Shown here piece after piece: positions 14,645-16,218 of a stretch of 16,218 nucleotides of DNA. Each line of letters starts with the position of its first letter. The stretch's first letter is position 1. The notes under the pieces were generated by a model. The model was not told where the DNA came from and made no database searches. It was given only the letters and a program-made list of their open reading frames with translations. The stretch comes from an uncultured Flavobacteriaceae bacterium (GTDB taxonomy: Bacteria; Bacteroidota; Bacteroidia; Flavobacteriales; Flavobacteriaceae): contig CALIIP010000207.1 of the NCBI GenBank assembly GCA_938018045.1, positions 1 through 16,218 on the forward strand. Direction: 5' to 3'. Both the position numbers and the translations under genes were made by a program.

Positions 14645-16218
14645 ATGAAAAATAACGACACGATTAAAAATTTTGGAATTTTAAATTCAATTAAAAAAAT
14701 TCAAAGAAAATCATTTATTCTATTATTCCTATTTATGTTTGCTGGGTTTTCCTCTGCAAATTCACAATGTACTTTAGATGTCGCAGCAACTGGTGTAGAC
14801 CAAGAAATAAATGTTGATGATTTTGTTGTTTGGTTAAATGCGAATCAAGTACTTTGTGACGGTAGCGTTATCATACCGGATGGTTTTACTGTTAATATCA
14901 ATGCAGATACAACTATTCCAATCCATATAACTACTATAACAATAGCAGATGGAGGGAGTATAAATTTTAACGGTAATAAGATACTTACATTATATGGTAG
15001 TACAGCTATTATTATTGAAAACACATCTACATCTGCAAATCCTGTAGCAATTCAGGGTGATAGCCCATGTAGTAATAACACACAAATTCGTTTTATAGAT
15101 ATTGATGATCCTAGTACTGATGTTAAGTTTGCAGTTTGTAGTGGAGGAAATGCATGTTATACTTTTGATCAATTAGTAGCACAAGGAGGAACGCCAAGAA
15201 TTGTACCAGATATAAACGTTGTGGCTGGAGGTGATGGAAATGATGTTTGTATGGATACTGCTATAATTGACGCTACATTATCAGGTCTTCCTACTAATGT
15301 AACTGAAAGTGATGTAGTTTTTGCCTGGACTGAAATAACAGGAACTCCTGGAGTTACTTTTTCTACTCCTACTGCTTTAGACACCAATGCAACAGTAACT
15401 ACTGCAGGAACATATATTTTTAGACTAACAGTTGAAATTCCTTTGGGACCAAGTGGAACTACTTGTTTTGATCAGAAGGTAAAGGTATTTATTGATATAG
15501 AATTAGACTTTTTTGCAAGTCCTACAGCAGCATTTACAGCAACACCAGATGCAACATGTGGTTTAACTGTAGATTTTGATGGTAGTACATCAATTGACAC
15601 TGCAGGTGCAGATAACTTAACTTATGAATGGGATTATAGTTATGACGGAACTACTTTTAATGTAGAAGATACGGGAGAAACTCCACAGAATACATTTGCT
15701 ATATGTGGCGGAACTTATGAGGTAGCATTACGTGTTACTGATCCTGATGTTGCTCTAGCAGGTTGTAGTACTGATATAATTTCAAATTCTATTACCGTTT
15801 TACCTCCAGCCTTACCAACAATGACAGCACTTGCTGATATTACAGTTGCATGTGGCGCTTTACCAGCAGCAAGTACGATAGCATTTAGTAATGGATTGAC
15901 AGGCGGATGTTTAATAGCAGGAACATCAAATCCATCAACTTTTACTGCTACACCTGATGCGTGTGGAGGTGGTGTAATTGAAATATGGACAGCAACAGAT
16001 GAGTGTGGAAGAACAGTTGCTTCTGTATCTAGATTAATCACAGTAAGTGAAGCGGATTTACCAACGATGACAACACCTGCTGATATTACCGTAGCATGTG
16101 GAGCAATACCTGCACCAAGTACGATAGCATTTACAAATGGATTGACTGGTGGTTGTGAAATTAGTGGAACTTCAAACTTATCAACCTTTACTGCTACACC
16201 TGATGCGTGTGGTGGTGG
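14645..16218 (+). CDS. Giant secreted repetitive surface protein, SprB/adhesin-like (3' end outside window)
   Basis: The frame is open for 524 codons to the window edge. ATG 14645-14647 is the first start after an in-frame TAA (14630-14632). A long basic N-region precedes the hydrophobic core SFILLFLFMFAGFSSA, giving a signal peptide cut near residue 40 (ANSQ). Residues about 42-185 are beta-rich and unrecognised. An Ig/PKD-like segment follows (about 188-288). Next is a PKD-like domain (about 292-388) with VDFDGSTSID and LTYEWDYSYDG. From residue 390 an 82-residue HYR-like unit begins (PTMTALADITVACGALP...) and restarts at residue 472, with four cysteines per full unit. This layout fits very large type IX-exported surface proteins such as the gliding adhesin SprB; a C-terminal gliding-motility-type sorting domain is expected outside the window. 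It probably acts in adhesion or motility. Codon 525 is cut by the edge. Confidence 0.85.
   Translation, partial: MKNNDTIKNFGILNSIKKIQRKSFILLFLFMFAGFSSANSQCTLDVAATGVDQEINVDDFVVWLNANQVLCDGSVIIPDGFTVNINADTTIPIHITTITIADGGSINFNGNKILTLYGSTAIIIENTSTSANPVAIQGDSPCSNNTQIRFIDIDDPSTDVKFAVCSGGNACYTFDQLVAQGGTPRIVPDINVVAGGDGNDVCMDTAIIDATLSGLPTNVTESDVVFAWTEITGTPGVTFSTPTALDTNATVTTAGTYIFRLTVEIPLGPSGTTCFDQKVKVFIDIELDFFASPTAAFTATPDATCGLTVDFDGSTSIDTAGADNLTYEWDYSYDGTTFNVEDTGETPQNTFAICGGTYEVALRVTDPDVALAGCSTDIISNSITVLPPALPTMTALADITVACGALPAASTIAFSNGLTGGCLIAGTSNPSTFTATPDACGGGVIEIWTATDECGRTVASVSRLITVSEADLPTMTTPADITVACGAIPAPSTIAFTNGLTGGCEISGTSNLSTFTATPDACGG
15812..16218 (+). repeat. 246-bp tandem repeat coding 82-residue HYR-like units
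   Basis: The sequence starting TTACCAACAATGACAGCACT at 15812 restarts at 16058 as TTACCAACGATGACAACACC, giving a 246-bp period. Long stretches are nearly identical, for example AGTACGATAGCATTTA and TTTACTGCTACACCTGATGC occur in both. The second copy is cut by the window edge, and more copies probably follow. Confidence 0.88.

Noticed and set aside
15715..16041. 108-residue minus-strand open frame, and others at 15169-15387 and 14990-15172
   Set aside because: All are antisense to the repetitive surface-protein gene, whose signal peptide and PKD-like domain are clear; antisense frames are a by-product of its base composition.

Overview
The window looks like a chromosomal segment from a marine-type member of the Flavobacteriaceae (Bacteroidota). 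The DNA is strongly AT-rich. Secreted proteins carry features typical of type IX secretion cargo. Likely promoters carry the Bacteroidota -7 motif TAnnTTTG, and ribosome binding sites are weak and A/T-rich. The genus cannot be fixed from the sequence alone. There is no rRNA, tRNA, CRISPR array, integrase or insertion sequence.

Layout. From 1 to 14254 everything is on the minus strand. Reading in the direction of transcription: lpd (dihydrolipoyl dehydrogenase) with its own terminator; then a tight group pabB, monoglyceride-lipase-like hydrolase, tilS, dsbD, ending in a second terminator at 7172-7201; then a class V PLP enzyme, a penicillin-acylase-family hydrolase and a lipoprotein alpha/beta hydrolase; then a leucine-rich-repeat (LRR) surface protein that runs off the left edge. 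A 390-bp divergent intergenic region (14255-14644) separates lpd from the start of a very large repetitive secreted protein on the plus strand, which runs off the right edge.

How the genes fit together. pabB, tilS and dsbD are housekeeping functions (folate precursor, tRNA-Ile decoding, periplasmic thiol supply); lpd serves the 2-oxoacid dehydrogenase complexes. The acylase, the lipoprotein hydrolase and the two repeat proteins all carry export signals, so the two ends of the window lean towards the cell envelope and outside surface. I see no single dedicated pathway and no obvious new defence or biosynthetic system.

The most interesting non-gene signals are repeats and a leader. Short repeats of the kind seen between genes in this phylum lie in frame inside two essential-type genes: heptamer arrays in tilS and a GTCATTACGA-type element in pabB. 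A third, palindromic element lies in the 3145-3239 gap. The long 5' leader of the giant surface protein can fold into a closing helix, an inner 8-bp hairpin and a terminator-like GGGG/poly-U element, so it is a candidate attenuator or riboswitch.
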